Origin: Geosporobacter ferrireducens
Lineage (GTDB): Bacteria; Bacillota; Clostridia; Peptostreptococcales; Thermotaleaceae
DNA: 64,000 nt
Direction: 5' to 3'
NCBI RefSeq assembly: GCF_001750685.1
Contig: NZ_CP017269.1
Location: 1,240,001 to 1,304,000 of the forward strand
In this document: piece after piece, positions 42,739 to 53,119 of the stretch
Numbering within the stretch: position 1 is the first letter of the stretch
Layout: the number at the start of each line of letters is the position of its first letter
Notes under the pieces: model-generated
The model's database searches: none
What the model was told of the DNA's origin: nothing
What the model saw: only the letters and a program-made list of their open reading frames with translations
Translations under genes and position numbers: made by a program

Positions 42739-43980
42739 ATGTTCTACTATACTTATCAAGATAAAATTTGTTTTTCTCAAAAAAAGTATGTAGATTTGCC
42801 TAGAATAGATGAATCTCAAGCCAGCCATACAGAGGGGCTACTCTATGCCCTTTTGGAACTGCATCCTCAGCAGTCTCGAAGAAGCTTCTGCCTATCCACC
42901 CCTGGTCTGCTTGAGCTTCAAAAAGAAGGACTGAATCTTCTGCAGAAGCAGCGTGAGACCGGTCCAGTCCTACCCAGTTGGCTTCTCGAAAAAATTAATA
43001 ATAGAAAAGTCATGGCCCTCAATCGTTTCTATCCAGATTGGGATAATGCATTTTCTATGAATCCTCTACATAAATGGAGGGTTCATATTGCCGGCCTTGG
43101 GGATGTGGGAGGCACTCTTTTGATGGGGCTGCGGCTGATGGGCGGCAGCTGTATCGACAGTATCGGTATTTTTGACCGCAGCCAGGAAAAACTGCTCCGC
43201 TGGCAGTACGAAATTAATCAAATATATGGACCTAGCGATACTCCTTTCCCTTCTGTAGACATCATCGCAGAAGAGGATGTTTTTAACTGCGATCTTTTTG
43301 TATTCTGCATCGCTGCCAAGGTCCCTGCTGTCGGTGAAGAGGGCAAAGATGTACGGATGGTACAACTGGAGGAAAATGCAAAGATCCTCTCCATCTACGG
43401 AAAACAGGCACGGGCTTCAGGCTATAAGGGACTCTTTGCAGTTGTCTCTGATCCTGTAGATTTACTGTGTAAATCACTGTTGCTGTCCAGCAATCAGGAT
43501 GAAAAGGGGATTTATGACTTCAAAGGCCTAGCACCGGAACAAATCCGGGGTTATGGTCTGGGTGTGATGCATGCCCGTGCACTCTATTATGCGAATCAAC
43601 AGGAAGATACAATACATTACGAAAAAGAAGGCAGAGCTTTTGGCCCCCATGGAGCGGATTTAGTCATTGCCGACAGCATTGAAAACTATCATGAAAGCCG
43701 CTCCTTGCTCTTAACAGAGAAAGCAAAGACAGCAAACCTAGAGGTCCGCAAGGTTGGCTTTAAACCCTTTATAGCTCCGGCACTTTCCTCCGGAGCCCTA
43801 TCCTTGATCGCTACGATAAAAGGCAACTGGCATTATAGTGCGACCTATATGGGAGGCGTTTATATGGGTGCAAGGAATCGCTATCATCCATCAGGAACGG
43901 AAATAGAAATGTTGGAACTTCCGCAAAGGCTTCTTGAAAGACTACAGCATACCTATACAAGATTGGAGAATCTGTTATGA
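42739..43980 (+). CDS. LDH/MDH-like NAD(P)-dependent dehydrogenase with N-terminal extension
   Basis: The 413-residue protein has an unrecognised N-terminal region of about 110 residues, then a Rossmann motif HIAGLGDVGG (Gly119, Gly121, Gly124) and an LDH/malate dehydrogenase-like body. SDPVDLL, GYGLGVMHARALYYA and GPHGADLV with His304 at the place of the catalytic His match that fold. The usual LDH loop arginines are not obvious, so the substrate may differ. The start at 42739 has GGGGAGG upstream and lies one base after the fusion gene's stop. The next gene overlaps it by four bases, so the three are translated together. Confidence 0.8.
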   Translation: MFYYTYQDKICFSQKKYVDLPRIDESQASHTEGLLYALLELHPQQSRRSFCLSTPGLLELQKEGLNLLQKQRETGPVLPSWLLEKINNRKVMALNRFYPDWDNAFSMNPLHKWRVHIAGLGDVGGTLLMGLRLMGGSCIDSIGIFDRSQEKLLRWQYEINQIYGPSDTPFPSVDIIAEEDVFNCDLFVFCIAAKVPAVGEEGKDVRMVQLEENAKILSIYGKQARASGYKGLFAVVSDPVDLLCKSLLLSSNQDEKGIYDFKGLAPEQIRGYGLGVMHARALYYANQQEDTIHYEKEGRAFGPHGADLVIADSIENYHESRSLLLTEKAKTANLEVRKVGFKPFIAPALSSGALSLIATIKGNWHYSATYMGGVYMGARNRYHPSGTEIEMLELPQRLLERLQHTYTRLENLL

Positions 43981-45038
43981 TCCATCTAGTAATTCCCGGA
44001 GAGGTATCTCAGCAGCTTCAAAGGATGGCAAAAGCTGCAGTAGGAAGTAATTTAGTGAAAATTATTAAAACAGCGAATAACCTGCCCAATTTGCAAAACA
44101 AACAAATATTATTCGCGGTGGAAATCGATGAAGTTGGCTTCAATATCCCTCTGCTCCATATTTTTCAGGAACTCTCTAAACGAGGCAAGCATGCCCTGCT
44201 GGGTTCCCAAGGTGCATTATTGGTTCATAGCGCTGGCGAATTATACACAAAGAGCACAGCAGCCTCTGTGATTTTCTTGGCAAATCAGCTTGGATGCAGC
44301 TTTATGGGACATCCCGTGGTAGAGGCAACGGGTAGTTTACACAACTTGCTCACCTGGCAAAAGACATACCAGCTTCCCCTGGAACAAATCTCCTTGGACT
44401 TGTCAAAGCGGTTGGGCAAACGGTTGATGGAAGACCACCGGATTCAGATTAGCAACCCTCAAATTGCCGTGCTGCATTCCAGCTATCGTAAATCCTCCAA
44501 TACACTGATGTTATGGGATATGATAAAAAAACACTTGTCCCACTGCCATATTGAAGAGCTTCATGTACAAAATGGAACGGTTTTGGACTGTATCGGTTGT
44601 CCCTATCACACCTGCAGGCACTTTGGACTGCAAGACAGCTGCTTTTATGGAGGTTTTATGGTGAAGGAAGTCCTTCCAACCGTTGAAAATGCAAATGCAG
44701 TGGTTTGGATTTGTCCGAATTATAACGATTCGATCTCGGCAAATCTGATGGCTGTTATTAATCGGTTAACTGCGTTATATCATAAGATCAAGTTTTATGA
44801 CAAATCTCTCTTTGCAGCCATCGTATCAGGCAACTCCGGCAGCGACAGCCTGGCGAAACAGCTGATTGATGCACTCAACATCAACAAGGGTTTCCGGCTG
44901 CCTCCCTACTTTGCGATCATGGCTACGGCCAATGATCCCGGTAGCATATTGGCCGTAGAGGGTATTGAAAAAGATACTGAGCATTTTGCTTATCACATAC
45001 TTGAAGAAATTAAAATCTCTGTTTCAACCAATCTATGA
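43977..45038 (+). CDS. Flavodoxin-fold, Cys-rich NADPH-FMN reductase / iron-sulfur flavoprotein-like protein
   Basis: The C-terminal half of this 353-residue protein has the FMN-binding pattern of NADPH-dependent FMN reductases: AVLHSSYRKSSNTLML near 168-183, then LDCIGCPYHTC with a later Cys in QDSC (CX2CX4CX8C), and VVWICPNYNDSISANLM. The cysteines recall iron-sulfur flavoproteins. The N-terminal 150 residues are unassigned. It overlaps the dehydrogenase gene as ATGA. A redox partner role for the dehydrogenase is inferred from this coupling only. Confidence 0.78.
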   Translation: MIHLVIPGEVSQQLQRMAKAAVGSNLVKIIKTANNLPNLQNKQILFAVEIDEVGFNIPLLHIFQELSKRGKHALLGSQGALLVHSAGELYTKSTAASVIFLANQLGCSFMGHPVVEATGSLHNLLTWQKTYQLPLEQISLDLSKRLGKRLMEDHRIQISNPQIAVLHSSYRKSSNTLMLWDMIKKHLSHCHIEELHVQNGTVLDCIGCPYHTCRHFGLQDSCFYGGFMVKEVLPTVENANAVVWICPNYNDSISANLMAVINRLTALYHKIKFYDKSLFAAIVSGNSGSDSLAKQLIDALNINKGFRLPPYFAIMATANDPGSILAVEGIEKDTEHFAYHILEEIKISVSTNL

Positions 45039-45071
45039 AAATAAAATACATCAAGCAGTGAGGTGTTCATC

Positions 45072-46472
45072 ATGACGCGGTCAAGGAAAGATTTTCTGAG
45101 CGATATGGAATATATAGATGGCATTACGATTATTGATACTTCTGGAAATATATTATTTTCTGTCAAATTTAATCCTAGATTTCATCCTGAAATCATACAC
45201 GAAGATGCTATTATCGGGAAAAAGCTGTATGAAGTTTTTCAGGGAATTACGAAAGAAAACAGTACATTAATAAAAGCAATGGAGCTTGGAAAACCAATTC
45301 ATAAAAAAAGACAATCCTTTCAAGATATCCATGGAGCCATCATTGAGACAACAAATACTTCTCTTCCTATAAAAGGAAACGGTACAATCCTAGGCGCTAT
45401 CGAATTGTCAAAGGATATTACCCGATATAAGCATCGGCTCAACCAAGACATTGAGATGGATACCTTGCTCTTTACTCATCGTAATTTTTTCAAAGAACAA
45501 TTTTTGCCCGATAAAGCACGCTATGTTTTAGATGATATCATATCAAAAAACCCGAAGATTAAGGAGATTAAGTACTATATACAAAGAATCGCAGATGGTA
45601 CTTCCCCTGTTTTCATCTATGGTGAGACCGGCACAGGAAAAGAATTGTTTGCACATGCTATTCATAATTCAGGCAAACGTTCACAAGGCCCCTTTATTGC
45701 TCAAAATTGTGCCGCAATACCTGAAAACCTATTGGAAAGTATTTTGTTTGGTACTACAAAGGGCAGCTTCACTGGTGCATGTGATAACATGGGACTCTTT
45801 GAATTAGCGGAAGGTGGTACACTTTTTTTAGATGAAATCAACTCTATGCCTTTGAACCTCCAGGCCAAACTGCTGCGTGTACTGCAGGATGGTTATATTC
45901 GAAGATTGGGAGATATCAAAGAACGCAAGGTCAATGTCCGAGTTATATCCGCATCTAATCTCAGTCCCAAAAAATGTCTGCAAGAAAATCAATTGCGCCA
46001 GGATATTTATTACCGTCTGAGTGTCCTGGCGATTCATGTTCCTCCTTTAAGAGAAAGAAAAGAAGATATTGAACTCTTACTGAACTATTTTATCAACAAG
46101 TATAACAATTCTATTCACAGAAAGATTCAGAACGTTTCAAAAGAAGTTTATCAGTTTTTTCTAGATTATCACTGGCCAGGGAATGTGCGGGAATTAGAGC
46201 ATTTAATCGAATATGCCATGAATATGCTGGACCCATCTGAGGATACCATTGAATTAGAACATATTGAACAGAAAATAGTAGAGATCAGAGAGGAAGACAG
46301 TGATGCGCCCGTAAATATTCAACCTTTAAAAGATGCCATCACCGAAGTGGAAAAGAAATTAATTCAACAGGCTATCCATACTACAAGAGGCAATGTTTCT
46401 GAAGCATCCCGGTTATTAAAAATACCAAGACAGACCCTTCAGCGAAAAATAAACTTATATGGCCCTTTTTAA
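45072..46472 (+). CDS. Sigma54-dependent transcriptional activator with PAS domain
   Basis: This 466-residue activator has an N-terminal PAS-like sensor (about 10-130, with GITIIDTSGNILFSVKF). The AAA+ domain has Walker A GETGTGKE, LFGTTKGSFTGACDN (a GSFTGA variant of the sigma54-contacting GAFTGA loop) and Walker B GGTLFLDEIN. A Fis-type HTH closes it (RGNVSEASRLLKIPRQTLQ). The ATG at 45072 follows GAGGTG by six bases. It is 33 bp after the flavoprotein gene and a terminator follows at 46572. The nearest sigma54 promoter is before the alanine dehydrogenase gene. The effector is unknown. Confidence 0.92.
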   Translation: MTRSRKDFLSDMEYIDGITIIDTSGNILFSVKFNPRFHPEIIHEDAIIGKKLYEVFQGITKENSTLIKAMELGKPIHKKRQSFQDIHGAIIETTNTSLPIKGNGTILGAIELSKDITRYKHRLNQDIEMDTLLFTHRNFFKEQFLPDKARYVLDDIISKNPKIKEIKYYIQRIADGTSPVFIYGETGTGKELFAHAIHNSGKRSQGPFIAQNCAAIPENLLESILFGTTKGSFTGACDNMGLFELAEGGTLFLDEINSMPLNLQAKLLRVLQDGYIRRLGDIKERKVNVRVISASNLSPKKCLQENQLRQDIYYRLSVLAIHVPPLRERKEDIELLLNYFINKYNNSIHRKIQNVSKEVYQFFLDYHWPGNVRELEHLIEYAMNMLDPSEDTIELEHIEQKIVEIREEDSDAPVNIQPLKDAITEVEKKLIQQAIHTTRGNVSEASRLLKIPRQTLQRKINLYGPF

Positions 46473-46532
46473 TCGACAAAATTACACATAAATTTCAAAA
46501 CATTTTATTGTTATAAATTTCTTTTCAAAATT

Positions 46533-46573
46533 GCCCAAATTATAACATAAACTGCCCATAATTTAACATTCAA
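46533..46573 (+). promoter_or_regulatory. Tandem 21-bp direct repeats, possible activator binding sites
   Basis: GCCCAAATTATAACATAAAC at 46533 is followed exactly 21 bases later by the related GCCCATAATTTAACATTCAA. Two-turn phasing, about 150-170 bases upstream of a sigma54 promoter, suits an enhancer site for the adjacent activator. This is inference. Confidence 0.45.
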
Positions 46574-46608
46574 ACTGGCAACCCTTGTTTTGTTGCCAGT
46601 TTTTTTAC
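46572..46608 (+). terminator. Intrinsic terminator after the sigma54 activator gene
   Basis: AACTGGCAAC pairs with GTTGCCAGTT around a nine-base loop, followed by a T-run. Confidence 0.9.
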
Positions 46609-46702
46609 TTTATCAGCGCATGCTAATCTATAGCGGACTGTAAAACTTTAAGCTGACACCCATGATTTATCTCATTTTCTTTCTCTAACCGACCCGATGC
46701 AC

Positions 46703-46719
46703 TTGGCATGGATCTTGCT
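46703..46719 (+). promoter_or_regulatory. Sigma54 promoter of the alanine dehydrogenase gene
   Basis: TTGGCATGGATCTTGCT has GG at 46705-46706 and GC at 46717-46718 with exactly ten bases between, matching the -24/-12 consensus. Transcription would begin near 46730, 26 bases before the start codon. The upstream neighbour encodes a sigma54 activator. Confidence 0.8.
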
Positions 46720-46755
46720 CTTTATTTATGCAAACCAACAATAGGAGGAATCTAT

Positions 46756-47913
46756 ATGAAGATCGGTGTATTAAAAGAAAATAAATCAAATGAATCCAGG
46801 GTAATCGCAACGCCTACAGAGGCTGCTGTGTTAATATCGGATGGCCATTCTGTGCTTATTCAAAATAACGCAGGATATGAAGCCGGTTTTTTAAATGAAG
46901 ATTATATTCGCGTTGGAGCAAAAATCCGAAATACGATGGAAGAAATCTATCAGGAATGTGATATGGTAGTAAAGGTAAAAGAGTTTTTCCCTGAAGAATA
47001 TCCTCTTTTCCGTCCGGACCAGATTCTTTTTGCTTGTGTACATCCTGCTGCAAATAAAGAAGAAGTGGATGCCCTTCTCCAAAAAAAGGTAATTGCTTTT
47101 ACTGCAGAGGATACCCACCGCTACGGTTCTCCAAACTGTGAGGTTGCAGGAAAGCTTGGCGCTTTGATGGGTGTTTACTCACTGCTCAGCATCAATGGTG
47201 GATCCGGAAAATTAATCTGCGGAATTGGCGGTGCTCCCAGTGCAAAGGTTTTGATCTTAGGTGCAGGTATTGTAGGAAAAGCAGCTACAGAAATCATTGC
47301 TTCACTTGGGGCACAAGTCACTTTAATGGATATCAACATCGGCGTGCTTAGACATTGTTTAGAAGTCTTTCCCCATAACGTTCAAACAGCTTTTTCCAAT
47401 CAACATACAATCAGAGAACTTCTTCCTCAAACAGATATGGTGATTAACTGTGTGAAGTGGCCAAAGCATAGGAAAGATCATCTGATAACGAAGGATATGC
47501 TGAAAGAAATGCGCAAAGGTTCTGTGATTGTAGATATTAGCGCAGACGTAGGCGGTGCGATTGAAACCTATCGGCCTACAACCCATGCGGACCCAACCTA
47601 CGAGATCGATGGTATCCTACACTATGGTGTAGACAATATACCTGGCGCTGCACCTCATACTACCTCGATTGCCTATGCAGCTTCTGTTCTGCCTCACTTC
47701 AGAGCTATTGCAAACCTTGGCATACAAGAAGCCTGCCGCAGAGACGGTTACCTCAGAAGAAGTCTTACTGCTTATAAAGGCATTCTTACCCATGAGGAAA
47801 CCAGTGTTATTCAAAGCAGACCGTGGACCACGCCAGAGGAAGTTCTTAACCTGGAAAACTGTGATAGTTTAGATAAAGTACCTAAAGCTACTTCCACAGT
47901 GGCTGCAAAATAA
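46756..47913 (+). CDS. ald: Alanine dehydrogenase
   Basis: This 385-residue alanine dehydrogenase interconverts alanine with pyruvate and ammonia using NAD. Recognised parts are MKIGVLKENKSNESRVIATP, the substrate-binding VVKVKEF and CVHPAANKEE regions, and the nucleotide motif KVLILGAGIVGKAA. IPGAAPHTTS is a variant of the usual IPGAVPRTST. The ATG at 46756 follows AGGAGG; the longer frame to 46708 would run through the sigma54 promoter. Coupled to an NhaC-type antiporter downstream, it suggests amino-acid catabolism under sigma54 control. Confidence 0.88.
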   Translation: MKIGVLKENKSNESRVIATPTEAAVLISDGHSVLIQNNAGYEAGFLNEDYIRVGAKIRNTMEEIYQECDMVVKVKEFFPEEYPLFRPDQILFACVHPAANKEEVDALLQKKVIAFTAEDTHRYGSPNCEVAGKLGALMGVYSLLSINGGSGKLICGIGGAPSAKVLILGAGIVGKAATEIIASLGAQVTLMDINIGVLRHCLEVFPHNVQTAFSNQHTIRELLPQTDMVINCVKWPKHRKDHLITKDMLKEMRKGSVIVDISADVGGAIETYRPTTHADPTYEIDGILHYGVDNIPGAAPHTTSIAYAASVLPHFRAIANLGIQEACRRDGYLRRSLTAYKGILTHEETSVIQSRPWTTPEEVLNLENCDSLDKVPKATSTVAAK

Positions 47914-48006
47914 TAAGGTGCAGCCCTTTATATCATATAGAGTAGATACAATAGTATTTAACGGTGTGTCTATCTTATAAATAAATAATGAAAAGGAGAG
48001 ATGAAA

Positions 48007-49416
48007 ATGGAAGCAGGAGCACATTTAGGCATTATTTCTATACTACCTGCAGCAATCGCTATTATACTTGCATTTAAGACAAGAAACACTGTGTTTTCTC
48101 TGGCTGTAGCTTGTTTTATCGGAGTTTTAATGGCGGGGCAGGGTCTTTTAGGTTTTCCCAATCTTTTAAAAGGTGCACTAGGCACTACCAGTTTTTCTTG
48201 GATTCTGCTACTAGAGCTATTCATCGGTATTTTAATTGCGTTTTTCCAGCGAACAGGCGCTATACAAGGCTTCACAAGAATCATGGACAACAGAAAATTG
48301 AGTAGAGTCAAGATTCAATTAGTGGCTTGGGTAATGGGGATGTTTGTATTCTTTAGTGACTATTTCAGTCCTTTATTTGTTGGTTCAACCATGCGGGGCC
48401 TCTCCGATAAAGCTAAGATTTCCAGGGAGAAACTGGCCTACATTGCCGACTCCACCTCTGCCCCGGTCAGTGTAATGGTACCCATTACCGGCTGGGCCGT
48501 ATACATATCCGGGTTACTCATCGGAATGGGCCCGATTGAGGATGCCAATCAGGCAATCTCTGTATTTACAAGATCTGTTCCCTTTAACTTCTATGCGATC
48601 ATCGCTGTTGCATTCGTTGGATTGTTTGCGATTGGCGCTATTCCAGATTTTGGGCCTATGAAGGCTGCTGAAAAGAGAGCTTTAGAAGAGGGAAAAGTAT
48701 TACGTGATGGGGCCGATCCGCTTCTAGGAGAAGAATTAACAGATACACCCCCCTATGAAGGCTTCTCCTGCAGCGTGCTGGCTACTTTTATATTACCTGT
48801 ACTAATCGTTATCTCTATTGCGGTGGGTACTTTTATTACCATGAAATCTGCTAAGACCATGGAAGCATTTATGACAGCAGTGGTTGTATTGGGCATTATC
48901 ATGAGAGTAAAGGGCATTCCTTTTAATGACATCATGAAGACTGCTATGGCAGGGATGAAAGGCGTACTTCCAGCCATCATCATCTTAGCGCTATCCTTCT
49001 CCATTAATAAGCTAAGTAAGGATATGGGAACTGCAAATTATATTATTTCTGTAACCGAATCCTGGCTGACACCCAATTTGCTTCCTGCACTAACCTTTTT
49101 AATTGCTAGTACAATCGCGTTTTCAACAGGTACATCCTGGGGAACCTTTGCCATTGTTATGCCAATTGCTGCTCCACTTGCCTTCAGCTTTGCCGGCGGC
49201 GAAATTACCTCCCTAGTGCTGGCTACGATTGCTGCTGTTGCGGGCGGCGGTGTGTTTGGCGATCACTGTTCACCGCTTTCTGATACAACAATTTTAGCAT
49301 CTACCGGAGCTGCATCTGATCACATCGACCATGTAAAAACACAAATTCCTTATGCATTAATGGCAGCAGGGCTTGCTGCAGCCGTCTATCTGGTTATTGG
49401 ATTTACTGCAGTATAG
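48007..49416 (+). CDS. NhaC-family Na+/H+ antiporter-like transporter
   Basis: This 469-residue integral membrane protein has about eleven to twelve segments and NhaC-family stretches VFFSDYFSPLFVGSTMRGL, ADSTSAPVSVMVPITGWAVY, STGTSWGTFAIVMPIAAPLA and GVFGDHCSPLSDTTILAST. Members exchange Na+ for H+ or for organic acids and amino acids (e.g. malate/lactate). ATG 48007 is six bases after GGAGAG; an ATG two codons earlier is too close. It lies 93 bp after ald, so both may be transcribed from the sigma54 promoter. It may export or import a product of that pathway. Confidence 0.9.
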   Translation: MEAGAHLGIISILPAAIAIILAFKTRNTVFSLAVACFIGVLMAGQGLLGFPNLLKGALGTTSFSWILLLELFIGILIAFFQRTGAIQGFTRIMDNRKLSRVKIQLVAWVMGMFVFFSDYFSPLFVGSTMRGLSDKAKISREKLAYIADSTSAPVSVMVPITGWAVYISGLLIGMGPIEDANQAISVFTRSVPFNFYAIIAVAFVGLFAIGAIPDFGPMKAAEKRALEEGKVLRDGADPLLGEELTDTPPYEGFSCSVLATFILPVLIVISIAVGTFITMKSAKTMEAFMTAVVVLGIIMRVKGIPFNDIMKTAMAGMKGVLPAIIILALSFSINKLSKDMGTANYIISVTESWLTPNLLPALTFLIASTIAFSTGTSWGTFAIVMPIAAPLAFSFAGGEITSLVLATIAAVAGGGVFGDHCSPLSDTTILASTGAASDHIDHVKTQIPYALMAAGLAAAVYLVIGFTAV

Positions 49417-49418
49417 GC

Positions 49419-49450
49419 AAATGCCACGATCAAATGATCGTGGCATTTTT
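49419..49450. terminator. Bidirectional terminator between convergent genes
   Basis: AAATGCCACGATC pairs with GATCGTGGCATTT around an AAAT loop, followed by Ts. It lies between the stops of the antiporter and threonine aldolase genes. Confidence 0.9.
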
Positions 49451-50480
49451 ACATATTGATGATCGTTTTCAGTGTATCTACTACATAGTGTACATCCTCA
49501 CGGTTAACCCAGTAGTTAGTGACAAAACGCATGATACCATCCTCTGCCGGATTGATTTTAATACCCTTCTTCAACATCTCTTTCACCAGTTTATCTGAAT
49601 CATATTCCGTACCTGTCATATCAAAAAATACCATATTAAGATGAATATCTTCTATATTAACCTTTATGCCTGGAATCTTCGCAAGCTCCTGCCCCATCAG
49701 CAAAGCATTTTCATGGTCTTCCTTCAGTCGGTGAATCATTTTTTCCAAGGCTACCAATCCTGCTGCTGCCAAAAATCCTGATTGTCTTAATCCGCCGCCC
49801 AATAGCTTTCTGCCCTTTCTTGCCTTTTCAATAAAAGTTTTGCTTCCTGCTAAAATAGACCCCACCGGTGCACAGAGGCCCTTGGAAAGGCAAAACATCA
49901 CTGAATCAACATACTGAACAATCTCACCGGCTTCTACATTTAGATAAGTGGCCGCATTAAAAAGTCTTGCCCCGTCTAGATGAATAGGTATATGATACTT
50001 CCTTGTAATTTTATGGATTTGCTCCATATTTTCCAGAGAGATTACTTTTCCATTGGAATGGGCATTTTCCAAACAGATTAATCCGGTATCCGGATAATGG
50101 ATATCCGCTTCCTTCCTGATCTTTGCTTCCACTTCCCGTGGGTCTAATTCGCCATGACAACTGGTTAAGGTCCTCAGTTGTACGCCTGCAATCACAGAAG
50201 CTGCGCCGACTTCATGCTGTACAATATGACTATCATCTCCCAATAGGACCTCGTCTCCCCGCTTGCAATGAACAAAAAGGGCCAGCTGATTTCCAAAGGT
50301 ACCACTGGGTACAAATAAAGCAGCTTCCTTTCCTACTAACCGGGCAGCATATTCCTCCAGTCTGTTTACCGTAGGGTCGTCTCCATATACATCATCCCCC
50401 ACCTCTGCGCGAAACATGGCTTCCCGCATTTCTTCCGTCGGCACAGTTACTGTATCACTTCGCAAATCTATGTACCGCAT
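49449..50480 (-). CDS. ltaE: Low-specificity L-threonine aldolase
   Basis: This 343-residue PLP enzyme cleaves threonine to glycine and acetaldehyde. It begins [20 protein letters not shown], has [19 protein letters not shown] near 30, [11 protein letters not shown] near 165 and the Schiff-base Lys in [13 protein letters not shown] near 198. ATG 50480 has AAGGAGG seven bases upstream; the ATG at 50486 is too close. It is monocistronic. The glycine could enter the glycine cleavage route linked to the folate pathway of the acs operon. Confidence 0.93.
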   Translation of the reverse strand: MRYIDLRSDTVTVPTEEMREAMFRAEVGDDVYGDDPTVNRLEEYAARLVGKEAALFVPSGTFGNQLALFVHCKRGDEVLLGDDSHIVQHEVGAASVIAGVQLRTLTSCHGELDPREVEAKIRKEADIHYPDTGLICLENAHSNGKVISLENMEQIHKITRKYHIPIHLDGARLFNAATYLNVEAGEIVQYVDSVMFCLSKGLCAPVGSILAGSKTFIEKARKGRKLLGGGLRQSGFLAAAGLVALEKMIHRLKEDHENALLMGQELAKIPGIKVNIEDIHLNMVFFDMTGTEYDSDKLVKEMLKKGIKINPAEDGIMRFVTNYWVNREDVHYVVDTLKTIINM

Positions 50481-50528
50481 ATCCATTCCTCCTTCATCCT
50501 ATCTTTACTATTCTATTATATCATATAC

Positions 50529-51323
50529 CTATTCAATAGAATGATGAAGTCTCTGAACAAAGTCAAAAACCCGTTCTTCCACATCTCCGGTTCCGATTCC
50601 CTCTTCGATTTTTTCTATGATACTGCTGCCCACAATCAGGCCGTCACTAAGCCCCTTTAGCTTTCTTACAGCCTCTTCTCCAGATATTCCGAACCCAATA
50701 GCAGTAGGAATAGATGTATGCTTTTTAACCTGTGCCATAAATTGGTCTAAATTATTCTCAAAAGTATCTCGCTTCCCCGTAACTCCTTTTGAGGAAATGC
50801 AGTAAACAAAGCCACTGCCGACCTGAACAATCTCTTGAATCCGTGCTTCCGATGTAGGCGCTGCCATTGGAATTAAATCCACCGGATAAGCTTTCATTTG
50901 CTCATAAAGTTCTTTTCTTTCCTCTAAGGGCAAATCTGGAATAATTAATCCATCTATACCGCTTTCATTGCAGTTTTTTAGAAACTTTTCCGTACCATAT
51001 CGAAAAACAGCGTTATAATAAACCAAAAATACAAGAGGAATCATTGTTTGCCTGCGCAGACCAGTGATCATCTCAAAAATAGTGTCAATGGTAATAGGAT
51101 TTTTTAAGGCTCTTTGGGAAGCTCTTTGGATAACAGGACCGTCGGCTAAGGGGTCGGAGTAGGGAATCCCCAGTTCAATAATATCTGCTCCTGCCTTTTC
51201 TAATGCGAATACCAGCTTCTCTGTAGTTTGCAGTTCTGGATCTCCGCAGGTTATATAGGGGATTAATGCCTTCTTATTCTTGTTTTTCAGCGTTTCAAAC
51301 TTACTTGCAATTTTACTCTTCAT
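50529..51323 (-). CDS. trpA: Tryptophan synthase alpha chain
   Basis: TrpA releases indole from indole-3-glycerol phosphate and channels it to TrpB. The 264-residue TIM barrel has the catalytic Glu and Asp in [20 protein letters not shown], then [11 protein letters not shown] and the phosphate loop [10 protein letters not shown]. It is the last gene of the trp operon and overlaps trpB by 11 bp. Length is normal. Confidence 0.96.
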   Translation of the reverse strand: MKSKIASKFETLKNKNKKALIPYITCGDPELQTTEKLVFALEKAGADIIELGIPYSDPLADGPVIQRASQRALKNPITIDTIFEMITGLRRQTMIPLVFLVYYNAVFRYGTEKFLKNCNESGIDGLIIPDLPLEERKELYEQMKAYPVDLIPMAAPTSEARIQEIVQVGSGFVYCISSKGVTGKRDTFENNLDQFMAQVKKHTSIPTAIGFGISGEEAVRKLKGLSDGLIVGSSIIEKIEEGIGTGDVEERVFDFVQRLHHSIE

Positions 51324-52515
51324 ATTGATCTTTCCTCTCTAAATTTTTTAATACCGTATCAATATCCTTATCCCCTCTGCCCGATAAATTGACCACAATA
51401 ATATCCTCTTTGTTGGTCTTAGGTGCAAGCTTCATTAAATGTCCAATTGCATGTGCACTCTCTAGGGCAGGGATAATTCCTTCCGTAACGGTTAAGTACT
51501 CAAAGGCCTCTAGCGCCTCATTATCCGTTATAGACACATATTCGCCTCTGCCCGTAGTATGAAAATAGGCATGTTCCGGTCCAATGCCAGGATAATCCAA
51601 TCCGGCTGATATAGAATAGACCGGTAAAATCTGACCGTTATCATCCTGAAGCAAATAGGTCATCATCCCATGGAGTACCCCAAGAGTTCCCTTTGCAATG
51701 GTAGCTGCGTGGGCTTCGGTATTCACACCCTTTCCTGCAGCTTCTACCCCAATAAGTTTTACTCCTGTTTCATCTTTGAAAGGATAAAATAGTCCCATGG
51801 CATTGCTTCCACCACCAACACAGGCAATCAAATAGTCAGGATACCGTCTTTCCTTTTCTATAATTTGCTCCTTTACCTCATCTCCAATAATTCGTTGAAA
51901 ATCTCTTACCATAGTAGGATAAGGATGGGGGCCTACAACAGAACCAATCACATAAAAAGTATCATCTACATGGGTTACCCAATCTCTTATGGCTTCGTTT
52001 GTAGCATCTTTTAGGGTTGCAGTTCCCGAGGTTACACTGTTCACCTTGGCGCCCAACAGCTTCATTTTGAATACATTCAGTGATTGCCGCTGTATGTCCT
52101 CTTCTCCCATATAGACTTCGCAGTCTAACCCAAACATAGCACAGATTGTGGCCGTAGCTACACCATGCTGCCCTGCTCCTGTTTCTGCGATAATTCTTTT
52201 TTTACCCATTCTCTTTGCCAGGAGTACCTGTCCGATGACATTATTAATCTTATGTGCACCTGTATGATTCAAATCCTCCCGCTTTAAATAAATCTTTCCG
52301 CCGCCTAGACGTGCTGTCAGATTTTCAGCAAAGTACAGAGGCGTAGGCCGGCCTGAGTAATCTCTCACAAAGTACTGATATTCTTTTCTAAAATCCTCGT
52401 CATTTTTCGCCTCAATAAATTTTTCTTCTAACTCAATTAGTGCATTCATCAACGTTTCCGGTACGAACTGCCCTCCAAACTGTCCAAATTTTTTCGGCAA
52501 TTTTGTATCTTTCAT
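51313..52515 (-). CDS. trpB: Tryptophan synthase beta chain
   Basis: TrpB condenses indole with serine using PLP. The 400-residue protein has the PLP Lys in [10 protein letters not shown], the catalytic Glu in [11 protein letters not shown], and the phosphate-binding GGGSNAMG. This is the TrpB1 type, paired with TrpA. Its start is one base after the trpF stop and its end overlaps trpA, as expected for equal production. Confidence 0.97.
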   Translation of the reverse strand: MKDTKLPKKFGQFGGQFVPETLMNALIELEEKFIEAKNDEDFRKEYQYFVRDYSGRPTPLYFAENLTARLGGGKIYLKREDLNHTGAHKINNVIGQVLLAKRMGKKRIIAETGAGQHGVATATICAMFGLDCEVYMGEEDIQRQSLNVFKMKLLGAKVNSVTSGTATLKDATNEAIRDWVTHVDDTFYVIGSVVGPHPYPTMVRDFQRIIGDEVKEQIIEKERRYPDYLIACVGGGSNAMGLFYPFKDETGVKLIGVEAAGKGVNTEAHAATIAKGTLGVLHGMMTYLLQDDNGQILPVYSISAGLDYPGIGPEHAYFHTTGRGEYVSITDNEALEAFEYLTVTEGIIPALESAHAIGHLMKLAPKTNKEDIIVVNLSGRGDKDIDTVLKNLERKDQYEE

Positions 52516-52516
52516 C

Positions 52517-53119
52517 TTATCTCCTCACATTCTCTATAAAATTTTTCATTTTGTTAAAATCTTTTATGCCATTCTCTTCTACACCACTGCTTACATCAAC
52601 GATATCCGGCTTCAAAATTCGGATAGCTTCTCCTACATTCCCTGCATGAAGTCCTCCAGCCACTATCCATAGCCCTCTTCGCCTTATACTTACTGCCATC
52701 TCCCATGGAAAAGTCTTTCCGCTTCCGCCATATTGCCCTCCTGTATAGGTATCCAACAGATAACCAGCCACTGTATATTGCTGCATCTGCCTAAAGCTGA
52801 CTTTATCTTTAATCCGAAAGGCTTTCCATACTTGTCGTTGAAATGCTTTGCAGTAATCCGGCTCCTCGTCTCCATGAAACTGCAACACATCCAGCCCGCA
52901 TCCTTCAGCAACCGCATCAACCTCTTCTTTTTTCATGTTCTGAAATATTCCCACTTTTTTAATCTGCTGATCCAAATCTTTGACCAATTCTCTAGCCCAA
53001 TTCAAATCAACCTGCCGGCTGCTCCGGGCAAATACAAACCCTACATAATCAGGCTGCAATTGATTTACATATTGGATATCCTCTTTTCTTTTCAATCCGC
53101 AGATTTTTATTTTTGTCAA
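52517..53119 (-). CDS. trpF: Phosphoribosylanthranilate isomerase
   Basis: This 200-residue TIM barrel begins [17 protein letters not shown] with the catalytic Cys, and has [19 protein letters not shown], the Asp in [20 protein letters not shown] and the phosphate loop AGGLHAGNV. It converts phosphoribosylanthranilate to CdRP. It overlaps trpC by four bases. The family is somewhat variable, but all main motifs are present. Confidence 0.95.
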   Translation of the reverse strand: MTKIKICGLKRKEDIQYVNQLQPDYVGFVFARSSRQVDLNWARELVKDLDQQIKKVGIFQNMKKEEVDAVAEGCGLDVLQFHGDEEPDYCKAFQRQVWKAFRIKDKVSFRQMQQYTVAGYLLDTYTGGQYGGSGKTFPWEMAVSIRRRGLWIVAGGLHAGNVGEAIRILKPDIVDVSSGVEENGIKDFNKMKNFIENVRR

